A DNA stretch of 64,000 bases from Pseudomonas saponiphila (GCF_900105185.1 NZ_FNTJ01000001.1:2190501-2254500); one strand, 5' to 3'. Counted from the first letter of the stretch, positions 27,601 through 36,793 are shown. A program made the numbers and translations. The notes: generated by a model not told the origin, from the letters alone.

Positions 27601-28362
27601 CCGTCCACGGTCAAGGTATCCGAGGACACGGTGATCGTCGGTCAGCAGACCGATGAGGGGCAAAAGCCCATGGCCATGGCGATGAACATCGATGTTGAGG
27701 TGGGGCGGGACAAACTCGGTTTTGCCGGCTTCGGCCTGACCGCCAACCTGCAGGGCCACGTGCATATCGGCGACAACATGGACACCCGTGGCGAGCTGTG
27801 GCTCAACGACGGCCGCTACCGAGCCTACGGCCAGCGCCTGACGGTACGTCGCGCGCGGTTGCTGTTCGCCGGTCCCATCGACCAGCCGTACCTGGATATC
27901 GAAGCGGTGCGCCAGACCGACAACGTGATCGCCGGCATCCGCCTGAGCGGCAGTGCCGAGCAGCCTGTAACGCAGATCTTCTCCGAACCGGCCATGAGCC
28001 AGGAGCAGGCGTTGTCCTATCTGGTGCTGGGGCGGCCGCTGAGCTCCACCGGCGAGGACAACAACATGCTGGCCCAGGCCGCCTTGGGGCTCGGGCTGAT
28101 GGGCAGCTCCGAACTCACCGGCGGCATTGCCAAGAACCTGGGGATCCAGGACTTCCAGCTCGATACCCAAGGCAGCGGCAACAGCACCAGCGTGGTGGCC
28201 AGCGGCAATATTTCCGAGAAGCTCAGCCTGCGCTATGGCGTCGGGGTGTTCGAGCCGGCCAGCACCATTGCCCTGCGCTACAAGCTGAGCAAGAAGGTCT
28301 ACCTGGAAGCGGCCAGCGGTTTTGCCAGCTCCCTGGACATCTTCTACAAGCGCGACTTCTAA
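24685..28362 (+). CDS. tamB: Translocation and assembly module inner-membrane protein TamB
   Basis: 1225 residues. N-terminal signal anchor (about 5-27, ITLLAVLALVILILLAVAAVLG), a long repetitive beta-rich (AsmA/beta-taco) periplasmic body with many LQLxGxLxxG repeats, and the conserved C-terminal DUF490 domain (about 870-1225) ending YLEAASGFASSLDIFYKRDF. It bridges to TamA and shuttles lipids. Start is a TTG overlapping the tamA stop (TTGA), giving tight translational coupling; the first residues MKRGLKITLL fit the family. Length is typical (E. coli 1259). Confidence 0.93.
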   Translation: MKRGLKITLLAVLALVILILLAVAAVLGTQAGSRWALTRVPGLTLVHFDGRLGGQWSADHLLWQQDDNRVELSQVKFAWSPACLLRRTLCIEQLQAEQVSLQLPPGAEDETDSAPISLPELKLPLAIELGQVQIGSLLFNGSEQLKGLQLAAHWTAQGLQIDSLQLQRDDLSLNLSGLLQPAGDWPLTAQGTLALPAPGGGPWSLALKVEGDLLKTLKLHADSSGYLQGQLSGQLQPLAENLPAEVRITADGFKASADLPDTLQLDQLELSGKGDLKSGYQLAGKANLPAEQGPVALVLQGKVDAKGAQIAALDLNASDQQHLKLSGQLDWSEGFAAEAKLAWLDFPWHRLYPLIDEPAVRVRSFDAEVAYRDGHYLGNFKGDLDGPAGAFSLSSPFSGDLTKIYLPQFKLVAGQGKAEGHLNLQFADGIAWDTALDLSAINPAYWLAELPGTLAGLLRSQGELKNEQLKLTADLDLKGRLRGQPALLQAKADGAGEQWQLSALDIRLGDNSIKGTGSLQHKLAGQLDIKLPRLGQLWPQLRGQLTGRVDLAGTLKAPQGKVDLAGQQLAFAENHLQNLKLNATLDGAQKAQVELKGSGIQAGDTQLGTLTLAGQGDIKKQALQLGLQGPLLKLALGLDGTLDQGNWRGRLANGDVQTGGQDWKLQSPAKLERLASGTLNFGAHCWVSGDASLCGEDQRLMPDPKLRYHLKRFPIDSLAQWLPKDFAWKGLLNAEVQLDLPASGPKGQVVLDASGGTLRVKDQDQWLDFPYQALKLDTRLNPRRIDTQLQFDGGKLGQLMVQAQINPLAKNKPLSGEFRLSGLDLSVARPFVPMVEKLGGNLNGSGRLSGGLLAPQVNGNLQLSDGQVSGSELPTSLEDLQLTAQIMGESVRLDGGWKSGKSGQGSLTGNLAWGRALVVDLSLKGTQLPVTIEPYAALEVEPDLKISLRDDKLAIDGKVLIPRGQITVRELPPSTVKVSEDTVIVGQQTDEGQKPMAMAMNIDVEVGRDKLGFAGFGLTANLQGHVHIGDNMDTRGELWLNDGRYRAYGQRLTVRRARLLFAGPIDQPYLDIEAVRQTDNVIAGIRLSGSAEQPVTQIFSEPAMSQEQALSYLVLGRPLSSTGEDNNMLAQAALGLGLMGSSELTGGIAKNLGIQDFQLDTQGSGNSTSVVASGNISEKLSLRYGVGVFEPASTIALRYKLSKKVYLEAASGFASSLDIFYKRDF

Positions 28363-28374
28363 CTCCTGCCGCCG

Positions 28375-28391
28375 GGAGGCGCAACGCCTCC
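28375..28391 (+). terminator. Hairpin after tamB
   Basis: GGAGGCG-CAA-CGCCTCC, 7-bp stem 12 bases after the stop, without a T-run. Possible weak terminator. Confidence 0.35.
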
Positions 28392-28490
28392 TGTTCACCT
28401 CGCGTCCTTCCTCGCTCCGGACCTGCGCCGCTCTCAAGGCGGCGTGCCGCGCCGTTTATCAAGTAAATAAAGAGCAAGCTAACTACTGCG

Positions 28491-28545
28491 TTGACATTCT
28501 CTGCCTAGGCAGTAATATCTCGACACACACTCTCTGCCTAGGCAG
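28491..28545 (+). promoter_or_regulatory. Efflux operon promoter with twin MarR operators
   Basis: -35 TTGACA (28491-28496), 16-bp spacer and -10 TAATAT (28513-28518). The perfect palindrome CTGCCTAGGCAG occurs twice: at 28501-28512 filling the spacer, and at 28534-28545 near the transcript start. Their centres are 33 bp apart (three helical turns). This fits autorepression by the adjacent MarR protein. Confidence 0.85.
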
Positions 28546-28560
28546 CTAATTGGTGGTCAG

Positions 28561-29034
28561 ATGAAGCATTTCGAACCCGACGACTTTCACAATTGCCATC
28601 TCGGCCTCTTGCTGGGGCGTGCCGCCTTGCTCAAGGACCGGATCATCGACACGCACATGGAACCCCACGGCATCACGGCGGCGCAGTTCAAGGTGCTGAT
28701 CATCATGGCCCAGTTCGGGGTCGATACCCCGGCCGAGTTGTGTCGTCACCTGTCCCTGGACAGCGGTTCGATGACCCGCATGCTCGATCGTCTGCAACAG
28801 AAGGATTTCCTTGCCCGCAAACGCTCGGAAGGCGACCGGCGCCAAGTGCGCCTGGTGCTGACCGAGGAGGGGCAGAAGCTCGCCGATCGGCTGCCCTACA
28901 TCGGCGCCAATGCAATGAACCAGTTGGCCGGCGCCATCACCCCCGATGAGTTGCGCACCCTGGAACAGATCCTCAAGAAAATCTTGCTGGCAGCCGGTGA
29001 CCCGATCACTGTCCTGCGCTTAGGTGAAAAATGA
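28561..29034 (+). CDS. MarR-family repressor of the efflux operon
   Basis: 157 residues with the MarR winged HTH: ITAAQFKVLIIMAQFG, TPAELCRHLSLDSGSMTRMLDRLQQKDFLAR recognition helix, and the wing SEGDRRQVRLVLTEEG. It is first in a four-gene operon (regulator, outer-membrane factor, EmrA, EmrB), and its ATGA stop/start overlap couples it to the next gene. It probably binds the two CTGCCTAGGCAG sites over the promoter and is released by a lipophilic or phenolic drug (known MarR/EmrR behaviour; ligand inferred). Confidence 0.93.
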   Translation: MKHFEPDDFHNCHLGLLLGRAALLKDRIIDTHMEPHGITAAQFKVLIIMAQFGVDTPAELCRHLSLDSGSMTRMLDRLQQKDFLARKRSEGDRRQVRLVLTEEGQKLADRLPYIGANAMNQLAGAITPDELRTLEQILKKILLAAGDPITVLRLGEK

Positions 29035-30500
29035 GCAGTAAAACCTTGCGTACACGTGTCAGCCTGGTGCTGTTGGCCATGAGCCTGGCCGGTTGTGCCA
29101 ATTACAGTGGCCTGGCGACTTCCGGCGCCAACCTTGAGGCGCAGAGCCTGGCAACCGGTCAGTCGCTCAATGGCGTGAAGCTGTCGCCGGCGGCCTGGCC
29201 GCAAAGCGACTGGTGGAAAAGCCTGGGCGACAGCCAGCTCAATGGCCTGATCCTGGAAGCTCTGCGGGACAGCCCGGACATGCAGATCGCCAGCGCCCGG
29301 GCCCATCAGGCCAGCGCCGCGGCCTATGCCGCCGATGCCGAGCGGATGCCGACCCTGGATGCCAGCGCCGGCGTCAGCCGTTCGCGTCTGGCCCGTGACC
29401 AGGACCCGTTGGGGCAGGGCGGTGCCTATTCCACGGTGCGCAACATCAGCGCCGCCTTCAATTACAACTTCGATCTCTGGGGCGGCCAGCGTGCAGCCTG
29501 GGAAGCCGCGCTGGGCCAGGCCCGCGCCGCCGAGATCGACCGCCAGGCCGCCAGCCTGACCCTGGCCGCCGATGTGGCCAGGGCCTACAGCGACCTGGGG
29601 CGGGCCTATATCGTCCATGACCTGGCCGACGAAGACCTCAAGCGAACCCGGCAGATGCTCGATCTGAGTCGGCGTCGCCTGGATTCCGGGATCGACAGCC
29701 AGTACCAGTACCAGCAGACCGAAAGCCTGGAAGCCAGTGCCCAGGCCAGCCTGATCGACGCCGAGAAGCAGCTGCAGAGCGCCAGGATCACCCTGGCGGT
29801 GCTGTTGGGCAAAGGCCCCGGGCGGGCCGACGACATCGCCCGGCCTAAGGTCCTGCAGGCCAGTGCCGTGGCCCTGCCTTCGACCCTGCCCGCCGAACTG
29901 TTGGGACGCCGGCCCGATCTGGTAGCGGCGCGCTGGCGGGTGGAAGCGGCGAGCAAGAACATCGATGCCAGCAAGACCCGCTTCTATCCCAACCTCAACC
30001 TGAGGGCCAGCGCCGGTGCCGAGTCGTTGCTGGGGGATGCCATGTTCGGCTCCGCCAGCCGCTTCTTCAGCATTGCGCCGACCGTATCGCTGCCGATTTT
30101 CGATGGCGGGCGCCTGCGCGCGGACCTGGATGCCCGGGACGCCGACTACGACCTGGCGGTGGCGCAGTACAACAAGACCCTGGTGACCGCTCTGGGGGAC
30201 GTCAGCGACAGCATCTCGCAGCTGCGCGATATCGGGCGGCAGATCGCCGCCCAGCAACATGCCACGGACATTGCCCGGGACTCCTACAACACCGTGGTTC
30301 AGCGCTTCGGTTCCGGTATCGGCAACTACCTGGATGTGCTGAGCATCGAGCAGCAGTTGCTCCAGGCCCAGCGTCAGCTGGCCACGCTGAATGCCCAGCA
30401 GATTGATCTGTCGATCCAACTGATGCAGGCGTTGGGGGGCGGCTTCGGCGCCCAGAACCTGGCTTCGGCCAACCCGATCCCAGCCCCGCAGACTAAATAA
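29031..30500 (+). CDS. Outer-membrane efflux lipoprotein, NodT/OprM family
   Basis: 489 residues. Lipoprotein signal with lipobox LAGC (Cys22). Two OEP repeats with the family signatures QSDWWKSLGDSQLNGL, AAFNYNFDLWGGQRAAWEAA, PAELLGRRPDLVAARWRVEAA and GIGNYLDVLSIEQQLLQAQRQLATL. It forms the TolC-like trimeric exit duct for the EmrAB pump encoded next. The start codon overlaps the marR stop by 4 bases. Confidence 0.92.
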   Translation: MSSKTLRTRVSLVLLAMSLAGCANYSGLATSGANLEAQSLATGQSLNGVKLSPAAWPQSDWWKSLGDSQLNGLILEALRDSPDMQIASARAHQASAAAYAADAERMPTLDASAGVSRSRLARDQDPLGQGGAYSTVRNISAAFNYNFDLWGGQRAAWEAALGQARAAEIDRQAASLTLAADVARAYSDLGRAYIVHDLADEDLKRTRQMLDLSRRRLDSGIDSQYQYQQTESLEASAQASLIDAEKQLQSARITLAVLLGKGPGRADDIARPKVLQASAVALPSTLPAELLGRRPDLVAARWRVEAASKNIDASKTRFYPNLNLRASAGAESLLGDAMFGSASRFFSIAPTVSLPIFDGGRLRADLDARDADYDLAVAQYNKTLVTALGDVSDSISQLRDIGRQIAAQQHATDIARDSYNTVVQRFGSGIGNYLDVLSIEQQLLQAQRQLATLNAQQIDLSIQLMQALGGGFGAQNLASANPIPAPQTK

Positions 30501-30515
30501 TTCGAGGTATTCGTC

Positions 30516-31715
30516 ATGGCCACTGCCGACAGTCAAACAACCGAAAACACCCCGGACACCGCTCAATCGCGCAAGCGCAAAGTCATGCTGCTGGGGCTTA
30601 CGGCCCTGGTCATCCTGGGCGGCCTGGGCGCGTTCGCCTGGCATGAGCTCTATGGGCGCTGGAATGAAAGCACCGACGATGCCTACGTGAACGGCAACGT
30701 GGTGGAGATCACCCCGCTGGTCACCGGTACCGTGGTCAGCATTGGTGCCGACGACGGCGATCTGGTGCATGAAGGCCAGGTGTTGATCAACTTCGACCCC
30801 AACGATGCCCAGGTCGGCCTGCAGAGTGCCGAGGCCAATCTGGCGCGCACCGTGCGCCAGGTACGCGGCTTGTACAGCAATGTCGATGGCATGCGGGCCC
30901 AGGTGGCGGCGCAGAAAGCCGAGGTGCAGAAGGCTCAGGAGAACTTCAGTCGGCGCAAGAACCTGGCGGCCAGCGGAGCGATTTCCCAGGAAGAACTGTC
31001 CCACGCTCGCGATGACCTGACCTCGGCGCAAAACGCCCTGGCCAATGCCCAGCAGCAACTCAACACCACCAACGCGCTGGTGGATGACACCGTGGTGTCC
31101 AATCATCCGGATGTGCAGGCCGCGGCGGCGCAACTGCGCCAGGCCTACCTGAACAATGCCCGCAGCACCCTGATTGCGCCGGTCACCGGCTATGTGGCCA
31201 AGCGCACCGTGCAGTTGGGGCAGCGGGTCCAGCCGGGCACGGCGCTGATGGCGGTGATTCCCCTCGACCAGCTGTGGATCGACGCCAACTTCAAGGAAAC
31301 CCAGCTGCGGGACATGCGCATCGGTCAGGCGGTGGAGATCGAGGCGGACATCTACGGCAGCGATGTGAAGTACAGCGGCACCATCGATAGCCTCGGTGCC
31401 GGCACAGGCAGCGCCTTCGCCTTGCTGCCGGCACAGAATGCCACCGGCAACTGGATCAAGATCGTGCAGCGGGTGCCGGTGCGGATCCACGTGAACGCCG
31501 AAGAGCTGGCCAAGCATCCGCTGCGGGTTGGCCTGTCGACTCTGGTGAACGTCAACCTGCGGGACCAGAGCGGCCCGGTATTGGCCCAGCAGCCACCGCA
31601 AAAGGCGTCTTTCAGTACCAATGTCTACGACCGTCAGTTGGGTGAAGCCGATACGTTGATTGCCCGCCTGATCCACGACAACAGCGCTGCCATCGGCAAG
31701 ACCGCCCAGCGCTGA
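30516..31715 (+). CDS. emrA: EmrA-type periplasmic adaptor (membrane fusion protein)
   Basis: 399 residues. One N-terminal membrane anchor (about 22-42, KVMLLGLTALVILGGLGAFAW), then STDDAYVNGNVVEITPLVTGTV biotinyl-lipoyl half, a long alpha-hairpin coiled coil (about 105-200), and the second lipoyl half IAPVTGYVAKRTVQLGQRVQPGTALMAVIPLDQLWIDANFKETQL, the HlyD/EmrA signature. It links EmrB to the outer-membrane factor. Starts 15 bases after the previous gene with GAGG upstream. Confidence 0.92.
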   Translation: MATADSQTTENTPDTAQSRKRKVMLLGLTALVILGGLGAFAWHELYGRWNESTDDAYVNGNVVEITPLVTGTVVSIGADDGDLVHEGQVLINFDPNDAQVGLQSAEANLARTVRQVRGLYSNVDGMRAQVAAQKAEVQKAQENFSRRKNLAASGAISQEELSHARDDLTSAQNALANAQQQLNTTNALVDDTVVSNHPDVQAAAAQLRQAYLNNARSTLIAPVTGYVAKRTVQLGQRVQPGTALMAVIPLDQLWIDANFKETQLRDMRIGQAVEIEADIYGSDVKYSGTIDSLGAGTGSAFALLPAQNATGNWIKIVQRVPVRIHVNAEELAKHPLRVGLSTLVNVNLRDQSGPVLAQQPPQKASFSTNVYDRQLGEADTLIARLIHDNSAAIGKTAQR

Positions 31716-31731
31716 TTCGCCAATCCGTCGA

Positions 31732-31755
31732 CCCCGGCCGGCCTGACGGCCGGGG
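31732..31755 (+). other. Intra-operon hairpin between emrA and emrB
   Basis: CCCCGGCCG-GCCTGA-CGGCCGGGG, a 9-bp GC stem with no T-run, in the 67-bp spacer. It may stabilise the upstream message or reduce pump expression relative to adaptor. Confidence 0.5.
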
Positions 31756-31782
31756 TGCCTGCCCTGTTCCAAAGGATTCGCG

Positions 31783-33312
31783 ATGAGCAATAACGCATCT
31801 TTCAAGCCGCCCAGCCTGCTGCTGAGCACCATCGGCCTGTCCCTGGCGACCTTCATGCAGGTGCTCGACACCACCATCGCCAACGTGGCGTTGCCAACCA
31901 TCTCCGGCAACCTCGGGGTGAGTTCGGAGCAGGGCACCTGGGTGATTACCTCGTTCGCCGTGAGCAACGCCATCGCCTTGCCGCTGACCGGCTGGTTGAG
32001 CCGGCGTTTCGGCGAGGTGAAGCTGTTTATCTGGGCCACGCTGCTGTTCGTGCTGGCTTCGTTCCTGTGCGGCATTTCCACCTCGATGCCCGAGCTCGTC
32101 GGCTTTCGCGTGCTGCAAGGGGTGGTGGCGGGCCCGCTGTACCCGATGACCCAGACCTTGCTGATTGCCGTCTACCCGCCGGCGAAGAGGGGCATGGCCC
32201 TGGCACTGCTGGCGATGGTCACGGTGGTGGCGCCGATTGCCGGGCCGATACTCGGTGGCTGGATCACCGACAGCTACAGCTGGCCGTGGATCTTCTTCAT
32301 CAACGTGCCGATTGGTCTGTTCGCCGCCTGGGTGGTGCAGCAGCAATTGAAGGCGCGGCCGGTGGTCACCAGTCGCCAGCCGATGGACTACATCGGTTTG
32401 CTGAGCCTGATCGTCGGGGTGGGGGCGTTGCAGATCGTCCTCGACAAGGGCAACGACCTGGACTGGTTCGAGTCCAACTTCATCATCGTCGGCACGCTGA
32501 TCTCGGTGATTGCCCTGGCAGTGTTCGTGATCTGGGAAATGACCGATCGTCATCCGGTGGTCAACCTGCGGCTGTTCGCCCATCGCAACTTCCGCATCGG
32601 CACCATTGTGCTGGTGGGCGGTTATGCCGGGTTCTTCGGGATCAACCTGATCCTGCCGCAATGGTTGCAGACCCAGATGGGCTACACCGCCACCTGGGCC
32701 GGTCTGGCGGTGGCGCCGATCGGTATTCTGCCAGTGTTGATGTCGCCCTTTGTCGGCAAGTACGCCCACAAGTTCGACTTGCGGCTGCTGGCCGGGCTGG
32801 CGTTCCTGGCCATTGGCCTGAGCTGCTTCATGCGTGCCGGCTTCACCAATGAGGTGGACTTCCAGCACATCGCCCTGGTGCAGTTGTTCATGGGCATTGG
32901 CGTGGCGCTGTTCTTCATGCCGACCCTGAGCATCCTGATGTCCGATCTACCGCCGCACCAGATCGCCGACGGCGCTGGCCTGGCGACCTTCCTGCGGACC
33001 CTGGGGGGCAGCTTCGCGGCGTCGCTGACCACCTGGATCTGGATTCGTCGGGCGGATCAGCACCATGCCTACATGAGCGAGAGCATGAGCATCTTCGATC
33101 CGGTGACCCGGGATGCGCTGAATAATCTTGGTGGTGCGAGCAGCAAGGCTTACGCGCAACTGGATCAAGTGCTGACCAGCCAGGCGTACATGCTTTCGAC
33201 GGTGGACTATTTCACCTTGCTGGGCTGGGGCTTCATGGGCCTGATTCTGCTGGTCTGGCTGGCCAAGCCACCCTTTGCCGCGAAGGCCGGCCCGGCCTCG
33301 GCGGGGCATTGA
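31783..33312 (+). CDS. emrB: EmrB-type multidrug MFS pump, DHA2 family (14 TM)
   Basis: 509 residues with about 14 membrane helices. DHA2 motifs: LDTTIANVALPTISGNLG in TM1, LSRRFGEVKLF (motif A), RVLQGVVAGPLYPMTQTLL (motif B), and GPILGGWITDSYSWPWIFFINVPIGL (motif C). It uses proton motive force to expel hydrophobic compounds through EmrA and the outer-membrane factor. AAAGGA lies 8 bases before the ATG. Last gene of the operon; REP repeats follow 11 bases later. Confidence 0.93.
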   Translation: MSNNASFKPPSLLLSTIGLSLATFMQVLDTTIANVALPTISGNLGVSSEQGTWVITSFAVSNAIALPLTGWLSRRFGEVKLFIWATLLFVLASFLCGISTSMPELVGFRVLQGVVAGPLYPMTQTLLIAVYPPAKRGMALALLAMVTVVAPIAGPILGGWITDSYSWPWIFFINVPIGLFAAWVVQQQLKARPVVTSRQPMDYIGLLSLIVGVGALQIVLDKGNDLDWFESNFIIVGTLISVIALAVFVIWEMTDRHPVVNLRLFAHRNFRIGTIVLVGGYAGFFGINLILPQWLQTQMGYTATWAGLAVAPIGILPVLMSPFVGKYAHKFDLRLLAGLAFLAIGLSCFMRAGFTNEVDFQHIALVQLFMGIGVALFFMPTLSILMSDLPPHQIADGAGLATFLRTLGGSFAASLTTWIWIRRADQHHAYMSESMSIFDPVTRDALNNLGGASSKAYAQLDQVLTSQAYMLSTVDYFTLLGWGFMGLILLVWLAKPPFAAKAGPASAGH

Positions 33313-33323
33313 TGCCCATTGTC

Positions 33324-33541
33324 GTAGGAGCTGGCTTGCCAGCGAAGGCGTCGGCAAGGGCGATGCCAGGCTTGCTGGCCTCTTCGCCGGCAAGCCGGCT
33401 CCTACGGTGGGACATTTGTTGTAGGAGCTGGCTTGCCAGCGAAGGCGTCCGCAAGGGCGATGTCAGGCTTGCTGGCCGCTTCGCCGGCCAGCCGGCTCCT
33501 ACGGTGGGACATTTGTTGTAGGAGCTGGCTTGCCAGCGAAA
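33324..33541. repeat. 97-bp tandem REP-doublet (REPIN-like) array, 2.25 units
   Basis: GTAGGAGCTGG starts at 33324, 33421 and 33518, exactly 97 bp apart. Each full unit runs from GTAGGAGCTGGCTTGCCAGC at its head to GCCGGCTCCTAC as an inverted tail, so each is a REP doublet able to fold into one long hairpin. A short GTGGGACATTTGTT linker joins the units. Unit 3 is only its 24-bp head and stops 10 bp before the lpxH stop. Located between convergent emrB and lpxH. Confidence 0.93.
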
Positions 33542-33551
33542 GAGATGCCGC

Positions 33552-34304
33552 TCAAGGCGAATCGGGCAATCCCGCCTGCGTGGCTACGAAATCGAACGCA
33601 GCCAGTTGGAAGCCTTGCTCGTCCACCTGCAATGCCCATCCCTGTCGGTCCCAATCCCCCAGCACAATGCGCTTGGCGGCCTGCTCGCCAATCTGCAACT
33701 TGTGAATCGCCGGACGGTGGGTATGGCCGTGAACCAGGGTGCCCACGCCATGTTCGCGCATGACCCGCGGCACTTCGTCCGGGGTCACGTCGACAATGTC
33801 GTTGGCTTTCATGCGGGTCTGGGCCCGGCTTTCGTTGCGCAGTTTGCGCGCCAGCTTGCGCCGGGTGCCCAGGGGCAGGTGGCGCAGAATCCACAAGCTC
33901 AGCGGGTTGCGCAGGTAGCGGCGCATGCGCATGTAGGACTCGTCACGGGTGCACAGGCTGTCGCCGTGCATCAGCAGCACCGGCTCGCCGTAGAAGTCGA
34001 CGACGCTGGGGTCCTTGAGCAGGGTGGCGCCGGCGGCCTTGCAGAAGGCCTGGCCAAGCATGAAGTCGCGATTGCCATGCATCAGGAAAACCCGCGTGCC
34101 GCTATCGCTGAGCTCGCGCAGTGCCTGGCAAATGGAAAGCTGGTAGGGGGTCATGGCATCGTCGCCGATCCATACCTCGAAGAAGTCCCCGAGGATGTAC
34201 AGCGCCTCGGCCGCGCGGGCGCGTCCACCGAGTAAATCCAGAAACGCCCGGGTAATGTCCGGGCGTTCCTCTTCCAGATGCAAATCTGAAATCAGCAGTA
34301 TCAC
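33552..34304 (-). CDS. lpxH: UDP-2,3-diacylglucosamine diphosphatase
   Basis: 250 residues, calcineurin-like metallophosphoesterase. Metal motifs SDLHLEEE (about 6-13), [11 protein letters not shown] (about 40-50), MHGNRDF (about 78-84), [11 protein letters not shown] (about 112) and HGHTHRPA (about 195). It hydrolyses UDP-2,3-diacylglucosamine to lipid X in lipid A synthesis. It overlaps the ppiB stop by 4 bases and is cotranscribed with it; the ppiB-lpxH order is common in Pseudomonas. Confidence 0.95.
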   Translation of the reverse strand: MILLISDLHLEEERPDITRAFLDLLGGRARAAEALYILGDFFEVWIGDDAMTPYQLSICQALRELSDSGTRVFLMHGNRDFMLGQAFCKAAGATLLKDPSVVDFYGEPVLLMHGDSLCTRDESYMRMRRYLRNPLSLWILRHLPLGTRRKLARKLRNESRAQTRMKANDIVDVTPDEVPRVMREHGVGTLVHGHTHRPAIHKLQIGEQAAKRIVLGDWDRQGWALQVDEQGFQLAAFDFVATQAGLPDSP

Positions 34305-34804
34305 TCAATGATCTCGGCTTTCTCGATGATCACGTCTTCTGCGGGTACGTCCTGGTGGCCGGCTTTCATGGTGGTGGCCACGCCTTTGATCTTGTCGACC
34401 ACTTCGGTGCCGGCGATCACCTTACCGAATACTGCATAGCCCCAGCCTTGAACGGTCTTGCCGCTGTGGTTGAGGAAGCTGTTGTCGGCAACGTTGATGA
34501 AGAACTGCGCGGAAGCCGAATGCGGCTCCATGGTGCGGGCCATGGCGACGGTGTACTTGTCGTTGGAAAGGCCGTTGTCCGCTTCGTTCTGGATGCTTGG
34601 ACGCTTGTCTTTCTTTTCTTTCATGCCGGGTTCGAAGCCGCCGCCCTGGATCATGAAGTTACCGATGACGCGGTGAAATACGGTGTTTTCATAGTGACCG
34701 GCTTTCACGTATTCGACGAAGTTGGCCACGGTCAACGGGGCTTTCTCGGCGTTCAGTTCCAGCACGATCTCGCCGTGGTTGGTGGTCAGTTTGACTTGGG
34801 TCAT
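34301..34804 (-). CDS. ppiB: Peptidyl-prolyl cis-trans isomerase B (cyclophilin, cytosolic)
   Basis: 167 residues, no signal peptide, hence the cytosolic PpiB rather than periplasmic PpiA. Cyclophilin core: [22 protein letters not shown] (catalytic Arg in FHRV), [25 protein letters not shown], and [21 protein letters not shown]. It accelerates proline isomerisation in folding. Divergent from glnS; heads the ppiB-lpxH pair. Confidence 0.95.
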   Translation of the reverse strand: MTQVKLTTNHGEIVLELNAEKAPLTVANFVEYVKAGHYENTVFHRVIGNFMIQGGGFEPGMKEKKDKRPSIQNEADNGLSNDKYTVAMARTMEPHSASAQFFINVADNSFLNHSGKTVQGWGYAVFGKVIAGTEVVDKIKGVATTMKAGHQDVPAEDVIIEKAEIIE

Positions 34805-35074
34805 GGTCGGTACTCTTTATAAGGAAAAGCGTTTTCAAGAAAATCCAGAGTGGCGGAGCATGCATGCGCTCCGCACCGGTTTGGCCGTCCTGCAGCCAAG
34901 GAGCGCAGTTTAGCGTGACAACCGCGAAATTCGAGGCTGTTTTTTCACGGCCGGGGCATTAATCGCCGCAGTTTTAAAGCTGCGCTCTGTCAGGCGCTTG
35001 ACAGCATCGGCTATGATAGCCGTTTTGATTTATCAGGCCGCGTCCGGCCGCGCACTTGTACGTTCAAGGATCCT

Positions 35075-36775
35075 ATGAGCAAGCCCACTGTCGACCCTAC
35101 CTCGAATTCCAAGACTGGACCGGCCGTGCCGGTCAACTTCCTGCGCCCGATCATCCAGGCGGACCTGGACTCGGGTAAGCACACACAGATCGTGACCCGC
35201 TTCCCTCCGGAGCCCAACGGATACCTGCACATCGGTCACGCCAAGTCGATCTGCGTGAACTTCGGCCTGGCCCAGGAGTTTGGTGGCGTCACGCACCTGC
35301 GTTTCGACGACACCAACCCGGCCAAGGAAGACCAGGAATACATCGACGCCATTGAAAGCGACGTCAAGTGGCTGGGTTTTGAGTGGTCCGGCGAAGTGCG
35401 TTATGCCTCGCAGTATTTCGACCAGTTGCACGACTGGGCCGTGGAGCTGATCAAGGCCGGCAAAGCCTATGTCTGCGACCTGACCCCTGAACAGGCCAGG
35501 GAATACCGTGGCAGCCTCACCGAGCCGGGCAAGAACAGCCCGTTCCGCGAGCGTTCGGTGGAAGAGAACCTGGACTGGTTCGCCCGCATGCGTGCTGGCG
35601 AGTTCCCGGACGGCGCACGGGTGCTGCGGGCCAAGATCGACATGGCCTCGCCGAACATGAACCTGCGCGATCCGATCATGTATCGCATCCGCCACGCCCA
35701 TCACCACCAGACCGGTGACAAGTGGTGCATCTACCCCAACTATGACTTCACCCACGGTCAGTCGGATGCCATTGAAGGCATCACCCATTCGATCTGCACC
35801 CTGGAGTTCGAAAGCCATCGTCCGCTGTATGAGTGGTTCCTCGAGCACCTGCCGGTACCGGCGCACCCGCGTCAGTACGAATTCAGCCGCCTGAACCTGA
35901 ACTACACCATCACCAGCAAGCGCAAGCTCAAGCAACTGGTGGACGAGCAGCACGTCAATGGCTGGGACGATCCGCGCATGTCGACCCTGTCGGGCTTCCG
36001 TCGTCGTGGCTACACGCCGGCGTCGATCCGCAATTTCTGCGAGATGGTTGGCACCAACCGCTCCGACGGCGTGGTCGACTACGGCATGCTGGAATTCAGC
36101 ATCCGCCAGGATCTGGACCAGAACGCCCCGCGTGCCATGTGCGTGTTGCGTCCGTTGAAGGTGGTGATCACCAACTATCCGGAAGGTCAGGTCGAGAACC
36201 TCGAACTGCCGCGCCATCCGCAGAAAGAAGAACTGGGCGTGCGCCAGCTGCCGTTCGCCCGTGAAATCTACATCGACCGTGACGACTTCATGGAAGAGCC
36301 GCCCAAGGGCTACAAGCGCCTGGAGCCCAACGGTGAAGTGCGTCTGCGCGGCAGCTACGTGATCCGTGCCGACGAAGCGATCAAGGACGCCGAGGGCAAT
36401 ATCGTCGAGCTGCGTTGCTCCTACGACCCCGACACCCTGGGCAAGAACCCTGAAGGCCGCAAGGTCAAGGGCGTGATCCACTGGGTGCCGGCCGCCGCCA
36501 GCGTCGAGTGCGAGGTGCGTCTGTACGATCGTCTGTTCCGCTCTCCGAATCCGGAGAAGGCCGAAGACAGCGCGAGTTTCCTGGACAACATCAACCCTGA
36601 CTCCCTGCAAGTGCTCACTGGTTGTCGTGCCGAACCCTCGTTGGGCAACGCACAGCCGGAAGACCGTTTCCAGTTCGAGCGCGAAGGCTACTTCTGCGCG
36701 GATATCAAGGACTCGAAACCCGGTGCTCCGGTATTCAACCGTACCGTGACCCTGCGCGACTCCTGGGGTCAGTGA
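35075..36775 (+). CDS. glnS: Glutaminyl-tRNA synthetase
   Basis: 566 residues, class I synthetase. HIGH motif HIGH at residues 52-55 ([11 protein letters not shown]), GlnRS insertions [19 protein letters not shown] and [25 protein letters not shown], and a KMSKS variant [11 protein letters not shown] (about 273). The C-terminal anticodon-binding beta-barrels end in [13 protein letters not shown]. Charges tRNA-Gln. Follows the 270-bp divergent spacer with ppiB and precedes cysS by 18 bases, so they may be cotranscribed. Confidence 0.95.
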   Translation: MSKPTVDPTSNSKTGPAVPVNFLRPIIQADLDSGKHTQIVTRFPPEPNGYLHIGHAKSICVNFGLAQEFGGVTHLRFDDTNPAKEDQEYIDAIESDVKWLGFEWSGEVRYASQYFDQLHDWAVELIKAGKAYVCDLTPEQAREYRGSLTEPGKNSPFRERSVEENLDWFARMRAGEFPDGARVLRAKIDMASPNMNLRDPIMYRIRHAHHHQTGDKWCIYPNYDFTHGQSDAIEGITHSICTLEFESHRPLYEWFLEHLPVPAHPRQYEFSRLNLNYTITSKRKLKQLVDEQHVNGWDDPRMSTLSGFRRRGYTPASIRNFCEMVGTNRSDGVVDYGMLEFSIRQDLDQNAPRAMCVLRPLKVVITNYPEGQVENLELPRHPQKEELGVRQLPFAREIYIDRDDFMEEPPKGYKRLEPNGEVRLRGSYVIRADEAIKDAEGNIVELRCSYDPDTLGKNPEGRKVKGVIHWVPAAASVECEVRLYDRLFRSPNPEKAEDSASFLDNINPDSLQVLTGCRAEPSLGNAQPEDRFQFEREGYFCADIKDSKPGAPVFNRTVTLRDSWGQ

Positions 36776-36793
36776 TTCAGTCAAGGAACTAAC

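Noticed and set aside
25021..28437. Very long minus-strand open frame (over 1100 codons) opposite tamB
   Set aside because: It is the reverse shadow of tamB in high-GC sequence; its translation is Gln/Leu-rich without domains, while tamB has clear family features and couples to tamA.
28896..32081. Long minus-strand open frame opposite the efflux operon
   Set aside because: Crosses three well-supported plus-strand genes and shows no domain; a codon-bias artefact.
33324..33541. CRISPR-like array
   Set aside because: Periodic repeats, but the units are 97 bp, internally palindromic and nearly identical throughout with no unique spacers; they are REP doublets.
34805..35074. TTGACA followed by TATGAT upstream of glnS as a promoter
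   Set aside because: The spacing is only 8 bp, far from the required 16-18 bp, so the pair cannot work as one promoter.
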